Below the pieces are notes generated by a model. The model was given only the letters and a program-made list of their open reading frames with translations. It was not told the DNA's origin and did not search any database. Of a DNA stretch of 9,864 nucleotides, positions 1-6,888 are shown one piece after another. Position 1 is the first letter of the stretch; each line of letters begins with the position of its first letter. Source of the stretch: Sedimentisphaerales bacterium (GTDB lineage: Bacteria; Planctomycetota; Phycisphaerae; Sedimentisphaerales; SG8-4); the NCBI GenBank assembly GCA_016932895.1, contig JAFGCA010000180.1, forward strand, positions 1 to 9,864. Direction: 5' to 3'. Both the position numbers and the translations under genes were made by a program.

Positions 1-834
1 ACAGCGGTTGGGTTTGCCCAACCGTTCGTCAACCAGCTTACCCACAAGTTTCGGATTTGAAGGGTCGGACACACTGAACACGAGAAAGGCATTCGTGTCC
101 CAGTTCACAGCGAAGTAGAGCTCGCCGACAATGACCCCGCTTACCTGTCCAATGGCCGGATCGAAGACCTCCGCGACCAACCGTGGCTCCGACGGGATCT
201 TCACGTCAACCACGGCCAAGCGGTTGTGGCGTCCGAAGATGGTGCCCACCAGCGCGTAGTCGCCGCAGAACTCCACACTGAACGGGCCGTCGTCTTCCGT
301 CGTCACCACCACCGACCCAACGACAACCGGCTGGCTCGGGTCCCTGACGTCGACCGCGAAGAGTTTCTTTTCTGTTTGGTGCGCGACGTAACAGCGACCA
401 TCGCGATAGGCGACTTTGTAGAGGACGCCTTTGTCCGCCGTCCCAAGCCGTACGGAACCGAGTAACCGAAGAGCGGTCTTGTCGGTGGCGTCGACTACCA
501 ACAACCGTTGATTGCTCTGAGACGCCAGATAGACCATGTCGCCGCAGATCGCGAAACCGGCAGCACCCTTGAGTTCGGGATGGGTGAAACTGGAAACGAC
601 CCTTGGATTGGTGGGATCGTCAATGGCACAGATTGTGAGTCGCTGCCCTTCGCGGCAAGGCAGGTATGCGTAGTCGCCGACAATGTGGACATCTTCGATG
701 CCCCGCAAGAGCGTCGGTTCGACAAGCCGGCCGATAAAGGCGACGCCCGGTGGGTGGTTGGCTACATCCTCCGCCTGGGCAACCACACAGAGGGCCAGGC
801 TCATACAGCATAGGAACAGCTCGTTGTATACCAT
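1..834 (-). CDS. Secreted LVIVD-repeat beta-propeller protein (3' end beyond the window)
   Basis: The frame is open for 278 codons from ATG 834 to the left edge with no stop, so the gene is incomplete. A hydrophobic N-terminus (residues 4-21, ending AQA before ED) looks like a signal peptide, although it has no basic n-region. From about residue 45 there are five copies of a roughly 45-residue unit: a 'GDYAYL'-like strand, a 'LxVxDxxDPxxP' turn (DDPTNP, VRDPSQP, VSDPSNP) and then a 'VVGSV'-like strand. This is the LVIVD repeat, a beta-propeller family of secreted or surface proteins with no assigned reaction. The start is chosen because GGAGAGG (843-849) sits 8 nt upstream; an in-frame ATG at 888 lacks such a site. 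It lies 73 bp after the GHL10-like gene on the same strand, so co-transcription is likely. Its role is unknown; binding of glycan or a partner protein is a guess. Confidence 0.85.
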   Translation of the reverse strand, partial: MVYNELFLCCMSLALCVVAQAEDVANHPPGVAFIGRLVEPTLLRGIEDVHIVGDYAYLPCREGQRLTICAIDDPTNPRVVSSFTHPELKGAAGFAICGDMVYLASQSNQRLLVVDATDKTALRLLGSVRLGTADKGVLYKVAYRDGRCYVAHQTEKKLFAVDVRDPSQPVVVGSVVVTTEDDGPFSVEFCGDYALVGTIFGRHNRLAVVDVKIPSEPRLVAEVFDPAIGQVSGVIVGELYFAVNWDTNAFLVFSVSDPSNPKLVGKLVDERLGKPNRC

Positions 835-907
835 CTTGGCGCCCTCTCCATTGTCAACGGGCCTCGCACGTGCAATCTTCGTCTTCATCGTCCAGGCGTG
901 GCCCACT

Positions 908-2584
908 TCAAGGCGGCCCCGTCTTGTTGGCTTCACAAGCAGCCACGTCCACAGCCAACCAAGTAGAAGCCGAGGAGAATCTCGTCCCCGAGAGCGGAAG
1001 TATTGTGAACAAGGCGTCCTCGGATTCGACCGCGTCCACCGCGCGGGGAACGGGCCGCCCCGACTTCGTATCCTCCGCCATGATGTCAACCCAATAGCGG
1101 CCCGGCAGTACGGACTGGGGTGCGCAAACGACAACGGCAACAGACCGGGATTCGCCGGGGACCAGATGCAGCGGACCGGCGGGCGCTTCGATACGCCACC
1201 CATCGGGCAATCTTCCTTTGATCTCGATGGTGACGCCGTCGGTCGTCCCGTTGTGAAACACGACTTCGGATGCGGCGCACCGCCCGGACGCCATTGCCGG
1301 GAACGCACGTGGCCCATCCATCCAGAAACGCGCGCTGCGCACGATCATAGGTTCGCCCTCTTTCTGAGGGGCCATCTGGTCACCCGATATGACGCATCGA
1401 TTTACAGGCCATAGTGGGAGCTTCATCCATGCAAAGGGGGGGCCGTCTACGCGGAGTGTCTGGTCCCGAAGGGAGACAATCCAGCCAGATTCACGCCGGA
1501 GAACGCTCTGCAAGCGCCAGTCCTCCTCCGTGAATGACGCCATGTTGAAACTGACCAGGCCGTCGGCGCCTCCGCGCAACACGTGGAGCGACTGGACCAG
1601 CACTTCATCGGGCGTGTTTTCGCCTCGGTCCCACGCCCGGGCAACGGAATCCCATAGTTCGGCTTGATTGTCCATCACGACGACGTGATCGCGTAGCCAG
1701 TGCTGATGCTGCGCCCGATCGCTCGTGTAGCTCATCGGGCACACCACATCGACCAGTCCCTCACGCGCCCACCTAGGCCAGTCCTGCCCGAGCATGCGGG
1801 CATGATCGAGATTGGCGAAGACGCACACGGAGAGCTTCAGCCCCACGCGGTCGCACATGGCGCGCACTCGGGCGACCATTCCGCTAATGACGGCGTTGCG
1901 CATGTCGGCATACTTCCGGGCGAGCTCCTCGTCTTGTTCGAGGTCTTCCTCGGTCACTTCGTCGCGGCCGAGCCATTCTCGGTAGAGGGCAGTGCAGGCC
2001 CCGCAAGAACAGGGACTGTCGTCGGGATAGCGGATAAAGTCGAGATTCACCCCGTACAGATGATCGCGTTCTTCACGCAGGAGCGGTTCGGTCCACGTTA
2101 CCCATTCGACTTGGTTTTCGGGCCATGATGGACAGGAAATGCGCTGGGCTTTGGTCCAGTCCATCTGGAAGAGGCGCTCGGGATGTTCCTTTACGTCCTC
2201 CTCGGAGTAGCGTGCCTGCCCGAAGGTGCGCAGCCAAACGCGAACGCCGTATTTCTCGGCCGCCGCGTAGATCTGGCGACGCAACGCTTCGTCCCCGCGC
2301 ATGATGAAGTAGTCCCTCATGCCGATGCGGGCCATGTCGGCCAATCGGGCGTCGACGTCGCCGTCGGGGAAATCTTCTTCCGGCGGTTGGCCCCACGTAG
2401 CATAGTTCAGGCGTGCGGCGACGAACCACTCTCGGTCCGGTTCGCCGGACGGCACCGCGGGATTACCGTCGGGTGGCGACGGGTCTGCCGCGGCCGTGAA
2501 GAGAGTCAAGGAGAGGAGTCCGGCGAGGGTCAGCAGGACCAGACAGAGGGCGCAACCCGACGCCTGCAGTTTGCGAAACGACAT
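908..2584 (-). CDS. Secreted GHL10-like (family 10-like) glycosyl hydrolase with C-terminal beta-sandwich
   Basis: Predicted protein of 558 aa. Residues 1-33 form a signal peptide (basic SFRK, long hydrophobic core, TAAA cleavage site). Residues 52-300 read as a TIM barrel of the GHL10/DUF187-like group: 'NYATWG' near 60, 'GVNLDFIRYPDD' at 178-189 with the putative catalytic Asp182, and 'QDWPRWAREGLVDVVCPMSYT' split across 267-287. A CSCGAC cluster (Cys192, 194, 197) follows the DFIRYP strand, a pattern seen in related environmental sequences and perhaps a metal or disulfide site. From about residue 415 a NEW3-like beta-sandwich ('LPDGWRIEAP', 'LVPGESRSVAVVV', 'LPGRYWVDI') may bind carbohydrate or pack on the barrel. 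The start is ATG 2584 with GGAGG (2594-2598) 9 nt upstream; the open frame continues to 2920, but that extension is not protein-like. It probably hydrolyses an extracellular polysaccharide; the substrate cannot be told. It is first in a unit with the LVIVD gene. Confidence 0.85.
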   Translation of the reverse strand: MSFRKLQASGCALCLVLLTLAGLLSLTLFTAAADPSPPDGNPAVPSGEPDREWFVAARLNYATWGQPPEEDFPDGDVDARLADMARIGMRDYFIMRGDEALRRQIYAAAEKYGVRVWLRTFGQARYSEEDVKEHPERLFQMDWTKAQRISCPSWPENQVEWVTWTEPLLREERDHLYGVNLDFIRYPDDSPCSCGACTALYREWLGRDEVTEEDLEQDEELARKYADMRNAVISGMVARVRAMCDRVGLKLSVCVFANLDHARMLGQDWPRWAREGLVDVVCPMSYTSDRAQHQHWLRDHVVVMDNQAELWDSVARAWDRGENTPDEVLVQSLHVLRGGADGLVSFNMASFTEEDWRLQSVLRRESGWIVSLRDQTLRVDGPPFAWMKLPLWPVNRCVISGDQMAPQKEGEPMIVRSARFWMDGPRAFPAMASGRCAASEVVFHNGTTDGVTIEIKGRLPDGWRIEAPAGPLHLVPGESRSVAVVVCAPQSVLPGRYWVDIMAEDTKSGRPVPRAVDAVESEDALFTILPLSGTRFSSASTWLAVDVAACEANKTGPP

Positions 2585-2605
2585 GTCGGTCGTCCTCCGT
2601 ACAGA

Positions 2606-2624
2606 GTCCGTTGGCCAACCGGAC
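2606..2624. promoter_or_regulatory. Operator-like palindrome upstream of the GHL10-like gene
   Basis: GTCCGTTGGCCAACCGGAC is an inverted repeat: GTCCG pairs with CGGAC around the perfect 10-bp palindrome GTTGGCCAAC, with a single-base bulge. It ends 8 bp upstream of the Shine-Dalgarno (2594-2598) of the minus-strand gene starting at 2584. It could be a repressor operator or a leader hairpin affecting translation. The 10-mer CCGTTGGCCA (2608-2617) is repeated at 2712-2721. The function is inferred from position and symmetry only. Confidence 0.4.
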
Positions 2625-2658
2625 CGCCGGCCTCCTGGGGACTCTCCCCGTCGGAAAC

Positions 2659-2730
2659 TAGCGGGGGCGGAATTCGACCCCGCGACCCCGTGGCAACGCA
2701 ATGACATGGCCCCGTTGGCCACTACCTGCC
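2659..2730 (-). pseudogene. Degenerate tRNA-Gly(GCC)-like sequence
   Basis: Read on the minus strand, the 3' half follows a bacterial tRNA-Gly(GCC): anticodon-loop-like TTGCCA, then CGGGGTCGC, a T-arm GCGGG-GTCGAAT-TCCGC (five stem positions, one G-T) and an acceptor-like CCCCGCT followed by A. Upstream is a D-arm-like hairpin, TGGCC-AACGG-GGCCA, and GGCAGGT, which pairs with CCCCGCT at five of seven positions. About five bases are missing where the 3' side of the anticodon stem should be, no 5-bp anticodon stem forms, and no CCA is encoded. It is therefore a relic or tRNA mimic, not a working tRNA. It lies 75 bp upstream of, and co-directional with, the GHL10-like gene. The alignment was made by eye against remembered consensus sequence. 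Confidence 0.45.
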
Positions 2731-3206
2731 GATGTTCCCCATGTTCTCCGCTTCTTGAGCACCAATCTGAGTACCGCTTTCGAGGTCTTCTTGGCGGCCC
2801 GGGAGCGGATTCTGCGTTGCCGCACCGCCCTGAATCGCATTGTACCAAGTGCGAGCGAGAAACCGGAAGAGGCTTGGGACAGGCGGGAGGGCCGCAATGA
2901 AAGTGTGGCAAATCCATCACTCATCCCTGTAGCTCTTCACGAATCGCCTGCCCCCATTGGCCCTTGTCCGCCAGCGAGTATGAATTCTCGGGACACGCAA
3001 GCGGCGGGAACTCTCTCACCGCCGATACCGAGCCATTCACCATCCTTGTCACCCAACGGACAGAGACAACTGGGCATCGGCCGAGTCTCTTGGCCACATG
3101 GCATGGCAGTAGAGAACGGGCCGTAGAATAAGTAAACTGGCGCGGTTCCTTCGTCAATGTCTGAGACTTCGCCTGGGCGATTCGCTCTGAAGAATGGGGG
3201 CAACGT

Positions 3207-5075
3207 ATGAGAGACGCTGTGATGCGCGCTGCCGTACGCACGGCAATGCTGATGACCTTGTCGCTGGTTACCGCCTTCCGCGCGTCAGGTGCCGAGTTCT
3301 ACGTGGCTCCCGACGGCAATGACGATGCGTCCGGCACGAAAGAGACTCCTTTCCGGTCTCTTGAACGCGCCCGTGACGCCGTGAGGTCGCTAAACAACGA
3401 CATGTCAGAGGACATAGTGGTATGGCTTCGTGAAGGGGTTCATCGGCTGCAACAGCCATTCCTCCTGGAGCCAGAGGACTCGGGGATGAATGGGCATCAG
3501 GTCGTGTTCAAGGCCTTTGCAGGCGAGAAGCCCGTCTTGAGTGGCGGGATTCTCGTCACGAACTGGCGTGAGGCCGGTAACGGGCTCTGGACCGCGGCGA
3601 TGGACCTGCCGGATTGCCGCCAGCTCTTCGTGGGCGGCTGGCGGGCCGTTCGCGCACGCGGCGAATGTCCGGAAGGCATCGAGCGCTTCGGCGCGATGGA
3701 GTTCATTGACGCAGACGCCGGACACGTGTTTCCGCAAGGAACAGGGAACATGGCCCGATGGCGCAATCACGGTGACATCGAGCTTGGTTACTACAACTCT
3801 TGGAGTCACATGATCTGCAAAGTGGACGCGATCACCGCGGACGAACAGGGCCGTGCGGCATTTCACATGCAGCGACCCTGGTTCTTTCTTGCCTCGATGA
3901 AAGAGGGGGTGCAGGCGGGCTCCCCGGCGTACATCGAGAACGCGCGTGAACTGCTCGACGAGCCAGGAGAGTGGTACTTCGACCGGTCCGCCAAAATACT
4001 CTACTATATGCCGCGAGAGGGCGAAGACATGACCGCGGCGGAAGTCATAGTGCCCCGGCTCGAGACGCTTCTGCGCATCGATGGCGCCGTCCGGAACCCG
4101 GTGCACGACATCCGGTTTGAGGGCATCTCCTTCACTGAGGCAACGTGGTTGGGCCCGAACCGCAGCGGGCACGTCGATGTGCAGGCGAATTTCACGTGTG
4201 ACGACACCAACCTCTTTTCCCGCGACGGCGCGCTTGTTAACGTGCAGAACGAATACCGGAAGAGCCCGGCTAACGTCGTGCTTCACGGCGCCGAAAGGTG
4301 TTCGTTCGAACGGTGCACCTTTAGCCGGCTTGGTGGTGCGGGAATCGACATCGAGTACGGCTCGCGAGAGAATGTCGTCAACGGATGTGAGTTCTGCGAT
4401 ATCTCGGGAACCGCAATCCAAGTTGGCGACGTCACCAGCGACGACCATCATCCGGATGACTCTCTGCTCGTGGTCAAGGGCAATCAGATCACGAACAACT
4501 TCATTCACGACATCGGAGTCGAGTTCCAGGACAGTATCGGCGTCTTTGCGGGATACACGGACGGCACGGTGATCGCGCACAATGAGATTTGCCGCCTGCC
4601 GTACAGCGGCATTTCGGTTGGTTGGGGATGGGGTGAGCCCGACGCCGGCGGGGGCGGATACTCCACGCCGTACAAGTACGAAAAGGGCACACCAAGCGCG
4701 AACAATCGCATTGAGTACAATCACATCCACCATGTGATGCAGACCCGGAACGACGGGGGCGGCATCTACACCCTCTCGAACCAGCCAGGAACGCTCATTC
4801 GCGGCAACCACATTCACGATAACGGGCCGGGCGGGCCGGGTGGCATCTATCTGGATGAGGGAAGCGGGTTCATCGAGATTACGCGGAACGCCGTGTATCA
4901 CGTCGCGACGCCTATGAACTACAACAACCGCGTGCAGGACCGTGTGGAGACCTGCAACGAACACGACAATTCCTTTGACGTTGAGCCGGGCGCGGAGGAT
5001 TTCCCCGCGGAAGTCGCTGGCGGGGCAGGCCCGGAGCCGGCATACAGAGAAGCAGTCACTCGCGTTCCCGACTGA
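3207..5075 (+). CDS. Secreted right-handed parallel beta-helix protein, GH141-like
   Basis: Predicted protein of 622 aa. Residues 1-29 look like a signal peptide (two Arg-containing turns, hydrophobic core, ASGA cleavage site). The mature protein opens with 'EFYVAPDGNDDASG' and 'TPFRSLERARDAVR', the usual N-terminus of secreted beta-helix glycosidases. 'ILYYMPREGEDM', 'VIVPRLETLLRIDG' and 'HDIRFEGISFTEATWL' (about 265-315) match proteins annotated as GH141, a family that includes alpha-L-fucosidase and xylanase members. Residues 350-580 consist of beta-helix coils rich in 'N.I..N.IHD'. Acidic residues in conserved-looking loops, Asp516 (NDGGGIYT) and Asp550/Glu551 (YLDEG), are candidate catalytic residues. 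GGGGG (3196-3200) lies 6 nt before the chosen ATG, a weak ribosome site; Met6 is an alternative start. Likely a glycosidase on a branched plant or algal polysaccharide; GH141 membership and substrate are inferred. Confidence 0.85.
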   Translation: MRDAVMRAAVRTAMLMTLSLVTAFRASGAEFYVAPDGNDDASGTKETPFRSLERARDAVRSLNNDMSEDIVVWLREGVHRLQQPFLLEPEDSGMNGHQVVFKAFAGEKPVLSGGILVTNWREAGNGLWTAAMDLPDCRQLFVGGWRAVRARGECPEGIERFGAMEFIDADAGHVFPQGTGNMARWRNHGDIELGYYNSWSHMICKVDAITADEQGRAAFHMQRPWFFLASMKEGVQAGSPAYIENARELLDEPGEWYFDRSAKILYYMPREGEDMTAAEVIVPRLETLLRIDGAVRNPVHDIRFEGISFTEATWLGPNRSGHVDVQANFTCDDTNLFSRDGALVNVQNEYRKSPANVVLHGAERCSFERCTFSRLGGAGIDIEYGSRENVVNGCEFCDISGTAIQVGDVTSDDHHPDDSLLVVKGNQITNNFIHDIGVEFQDSIGVFAGYTDGTVIAHNEICRLPYSGISVGWGWGEPDAGGGGYSTPYKYEKGTPSANNRIEYNHIHHVMQTRNDGGGIYTLSNQPGTLIRGNHIHDNGPGGPGGIYLDEGSGFIEITRNAVYHVATPMNYNNRVQDRVETCNEHDNSFDVEPGAEDFPAEVAGGAGPEPAYREAVTRVPD

Positions 5076-5127
5076 GAATCTGTCCTCGCTACCGGTGGCT
5101 GGCGGATATTCGCCCTTATTGCCGGGC

Positions 5128-5247
5128 ACGCCGAAGCGGACCTGCTACCGGTGGAAGCGCCAGCAGGGCGATCCGGGGGTAGCAGAGGTGCGTTAGCTCA
5201 GGTAGCTTGAGCAGGAGAATGACCGTCTGATGCAATTGGCCGCGGCC
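5128..5247 (+). pseudogene. Relic of an IS3-family transposase (OrfA)
   Basis: One frame reads TPKRTCYRWKRQQGDPGVAE, then VR-stop-LR-stop, then LEQENDRLMQLAA. IS3-family OrfA proteins have the same order: the end of the helix-turn-helix ('..YYRWK..YGG'), a short linker 'EV..LRRL', then a leucine-zipper start 'LEEENRRLKRLVAD'. Two TAG stops (5194-5196 and 5203-5205) interrupt it, and homology fades on both sides, so only about 40 codons survive. No terminal inverted repeats or OrfB are visible. It sits between the convergent 3' ends of the beta-helix and FG-GAP genes, where an insertion would do no harm. The family call rests on motif memory. Confidence 0.6.
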
Positions 5248-5272
5248 CCATCAGCTTCGCGCGCCAGCCCAA

Positions 5273-6640
5273 TCACATCCCCGGGTAGCCTGTCTCGTTG
5301 TAGAGCGTGGGCACTTCGAGCAAGCGGGCGTTGGCATAGATGCAGGCCCCGCGAGCACCGAAGAGGATGGCCTCCTGGCGGCTGTCTCCCCATACGTCGG
5401 CGGCCAGGGCGTAGAAGCCGGCGCGGCGGTCTTCCTCGCTTGCTTGCGGCGGGTACGCCATCGGGAGGGTCTCCACGATTTCACCTTTGCCGTTGTAAAT
5501 GACAGCCGGCCGTCCCGGTCCGTGGCCGTAGACGAGCACCCCTTTGGGCCCGCCTCCTCCGAACCAGTCAACGGCCACCGTGGCGATGGCCCATGCGCCG
5601 GGCTCCTGCTGATGGCGCCAGAGCTCTTGTCCCGCCAGGTCGTACGCGTACAGGATCGCCCAGCCGGTCTCGTCGCGCCTGGACGTGGGAAGTGGCGTGC
5701 GGTCCACGACGATGACATCAAGCGGCGAATCGGCCCGAAAACGGTCCACGAGCACGTGCTGGGCCTCTCCGACGGGGTGATGCCACAGCTCGGCGCCGTC
5801 AGACGCAAGGCAATGAATGCCCGAGTTTGCGTTGAATAGCCGTATCCCGCCGGGCGCTTTCGCGATGTAGACGGCGTCTTGATGGGCTCCCCCGGGGTCC
5901 TTTGAGAATAGAACCTTGCCGTCATGATCGATGAGCGCGTAACCGACGAAGACTTCTTCCTTCCCATCGTTGTCTACATCGGCAACGGCCGGATAGTGCC
6001 CGGTCGATCCTTCCCAATGCCAAAGCACGGTTGCATCGTGGGCGACACCCCACATATTCCAATAGCGATCCTTCACGACGAGGTCTTCGCGTCGGCCGCG
6101 TCCGGTCAGGTCAGCGAAGACAATGCTGTCGTCCGCAGGCGCGGGCAGGGACAACGTGCCTTCCTCCTTGCCGTCCCGGCCATCAAGGATCACAAGGGTC
6201 GCGTCGCCTTCGTAGCTCGACCCGCGTTCACGCACCACCGAGGGGTCACCGGGGCCTTCGGCATAGACGGCCTGACGCACATAGAGGACTTCATTTCGGC
6301 CGTCGCGATCCCAGTCGTAAACCTGGACGGGTAAGTCGCTGTAGAGCCTCCCATTGTCTTTAGAGGGGCTGCCGGTTTGCCAGAGCACTTCCCCGAAGAC
6401 TGTCGTCGCGGTCAGACACGAGATGGTGCGCGGGCCGTACACGCTCTGGACAAACAAGAGGTCGGGTGCGCCGTCGCCGTTCAAGTCGCCGATGCGGACG
6501 GTCTCGGCCCCGAAGTCCTTCGTGTCAATCACACAGACGAGATGCTTCGTGTCGGGTGGGCTCCCTTCCTCGCCCTGGCTCCAGCCGTACCCGGAGACCA
6601 ACGCCATTGCCAACGCCAGGAACACAGTGCTCCCTTTCAT
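5273..6640 (-). CDS. Secreted FG-GAP/VCBS beta-propeller protein, RG-lyase (PL11)-like
   Basis: Predicted protein of 455 aa. Residues 1-22 form a signal peptide (MKGS, then a hydrophobic core). Repeated calcium-loop motifs mark propeller blades: DLNGDGAPD (52-60), DWDRDGRNE (109-117), DLTGRGRRED (177-186, weakened) and DVDNDGKEE (221-229). The stretch 'HYPAVADVDNDGKEEVFVGY', followed by 'LIDHDGKVLFS' and 'HQDAVYIA', resembles the propeller of family 11 rhamnogalacturonan lyases such as YesW. The protein is clearly shorter than those enzymes (about 600 aa) and I see no separate N-terminal domain, so it may be a binding protein rather than a lyase. The start is ATG 6640 because AAAGGAGG (6647-6654) lies 6 nt upstream; an ATG 8 codons earlier would overlap that site. 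It is convergent with the beta-helix gene and divergent from the GH9 gene. Function is inferred; pectin handling is the best guess. Confidence 0.85.
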   Translation of the reverse strand: MKGSTVFLALAMALVSGYGWSQGEEGSPPDTKHLVCVIDTKDFGAETVRIGDLNGDGAPDLLFVQSVYGPRTISCLTATTVFGEVLWQTGSPSKDNGRLYSDLPVQVYDWDRDGRNEVLYVRQAVYAEGPGDPSVVRERGSSYEGDATLVILDGRDGKEEGTLSLPAPADDSIVFADLTGRGRREDLVVKDRYWNMWGVAHDATVLWHWEGSTGHYPAVADVDNDGKEEVFVGYALIDHDGKVLFSKDPGGAHQDAVYIAKAPGGIRLFNANSGIHCLASDGAELWHHPVGEAQHVLVDRFRADSPLDVIVVDRTPLPTSRRDETGWAILYAYDLAGQELWRHQQEPGAWAIATVAVDWFGGGGPKGVLVYGHGPGRPAVIYNGKGEIVETLPMAYPPQASEEDRRAGFYALAADVWGDSRQEAILFGARGACIYANARLLEVPTLYNETGYPGM

Positions 6641-6693
6641 TCCCCGCCTCCTTTCAGGCTGCATAGAGTGACCTGCCCCGTAAACGATACCAC

Positions 6694-6764
6694 TGAGCCG
6701 GGCGGGATTCGAGCCTGCGGCCCCGGGATATGAGCCCTCCCGAGCCCCGGCCTTGTACCCCCAG
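6694..6764 (-). pseudogene. Degenerate initiator tRNA-Met(CAT)-like sequence
   Basis: Read on the minus strand, GGGCTCATATCCC reproduces an anticodon stem-loop with a CAT anticodon and three G-C pairs, as in initiator tRNA-Met (GGGCTCATAACCC). It is followed by GGGGCCGCAGG, TCGAATCC and CGCCC, matching the variable loop and T-arm with one T-stem mismatch. Upstream, GGGGTACAAGGCC and GGGGCTCG recall the 5' strand and D-arm of the same tRNA. The acceptor strands no longer pair well, the outer anticodon stem is mispaired and CCA is absent, so a working tRNA is unlikely. It lies 54 bp upstream of, and co-directional with, the FG-GAP gene. The comparison was by eye. Confidence 0.45.
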
Positions 6765-6837
6765 GAATCACTGGCGGAGTTCGGGCGCTTGCATCAACAG
6801 GCTGTTTCTGGTTAACTCAGAACACACCGTCGCCGAG

Positions 6838-6847
6838 GTCACAATGG
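6838..6847 (+). repeat. GTCACAATGG motif, copy 1
   Basis: GTCACAATGG, continuing to GCGG, so that positions 6839-6850 spell TCACAATGGCGG. The same 10-mer recurs 41 bp downstream, about four helical turns. The reverse complement of the 12-mer occurs at 8948-8959, before the next plus-strand gene. The position upstream of the GH9 gene suggests a regulator-binding site; no regulator is known. Confidence 0.4.
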
Positions 6848-6878
6848 CGGCGCCGTAGACACAATTCCGCACCCCTCA

Positions 6879-6888
6879 GTCACAATGG
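6879..6888 (+). repeat. GTCACAATGG motif, copy 2
   Basis: An exact second copy of the 10-mer, in direct orientation, 50 bp before the chosen GH9 start codon. The bases after it diverge from copy 1. If it is an operator, it lies in the expected promoter or early leader region of the GH9 gene. Confidence 0.4.

Larger units (their letters stand above)
2585..3206. other. 622-bp divergent intergenic region
   Basis: This spacer separates the divergent GHL10-like and beta-helix genes. Supported contents are a near-perfect palindrome at 2606-2624, a decayed tRNA-Gly-like sequence at 2659-2730 (minus) and a possible coding fragment at 2921-3065 (minus). The heptamer TTGGCCA occurs three times (2611-2617, 2715-2721, 3090-3096). 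TAGAAT at 3124-3129 could be a -10 box for the rightward gene, but there is no acceptable -35 box 16-18 bp upstream, so I do not call a promoter. Several short open frames cross the spacer; none has a recognisable family or a good ribosome site. Confidence 0.5.

Noticed and set aside
683..1414. A 243-codon plus-strand frame across the LVIVD/GHL10 junction
   Set aside because: It is antisense to two genes with recognisable families, and its product is Arg/Pro-rich with no motif.
2585..2920. N-terminal extension of the GHL10-like frame by 112 codons
   Set aside because: The extension reads through the tRNA-like relic (its translation contains the GSNSAPAS-type string typical of translated tRNA genes), lacks a ribosome site, and would bury the signal peptide that starts at 2584.
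3124..3129. TAGAAT as a -10 box for the beta-helix gene
   Set aside because: No -35-like hexamer lies 16-18 bp upstream, and there is no extended -10 TGn.
5101..5120. GGCG-GATATT-CGCC hairpin as a terminator between the convergent genes
   Set aside because: The 4-bp stem and short CTTATT tail are too weak to support a call.
3405..5129. A 574-codon open frame antisense to the beta-helix gene
   Set aside because: It mirrors a high-GC coding gene, has no signal peptide or family motif, and the sense strand has clear domain matches. Long antisense frames are common in high-GC genes.
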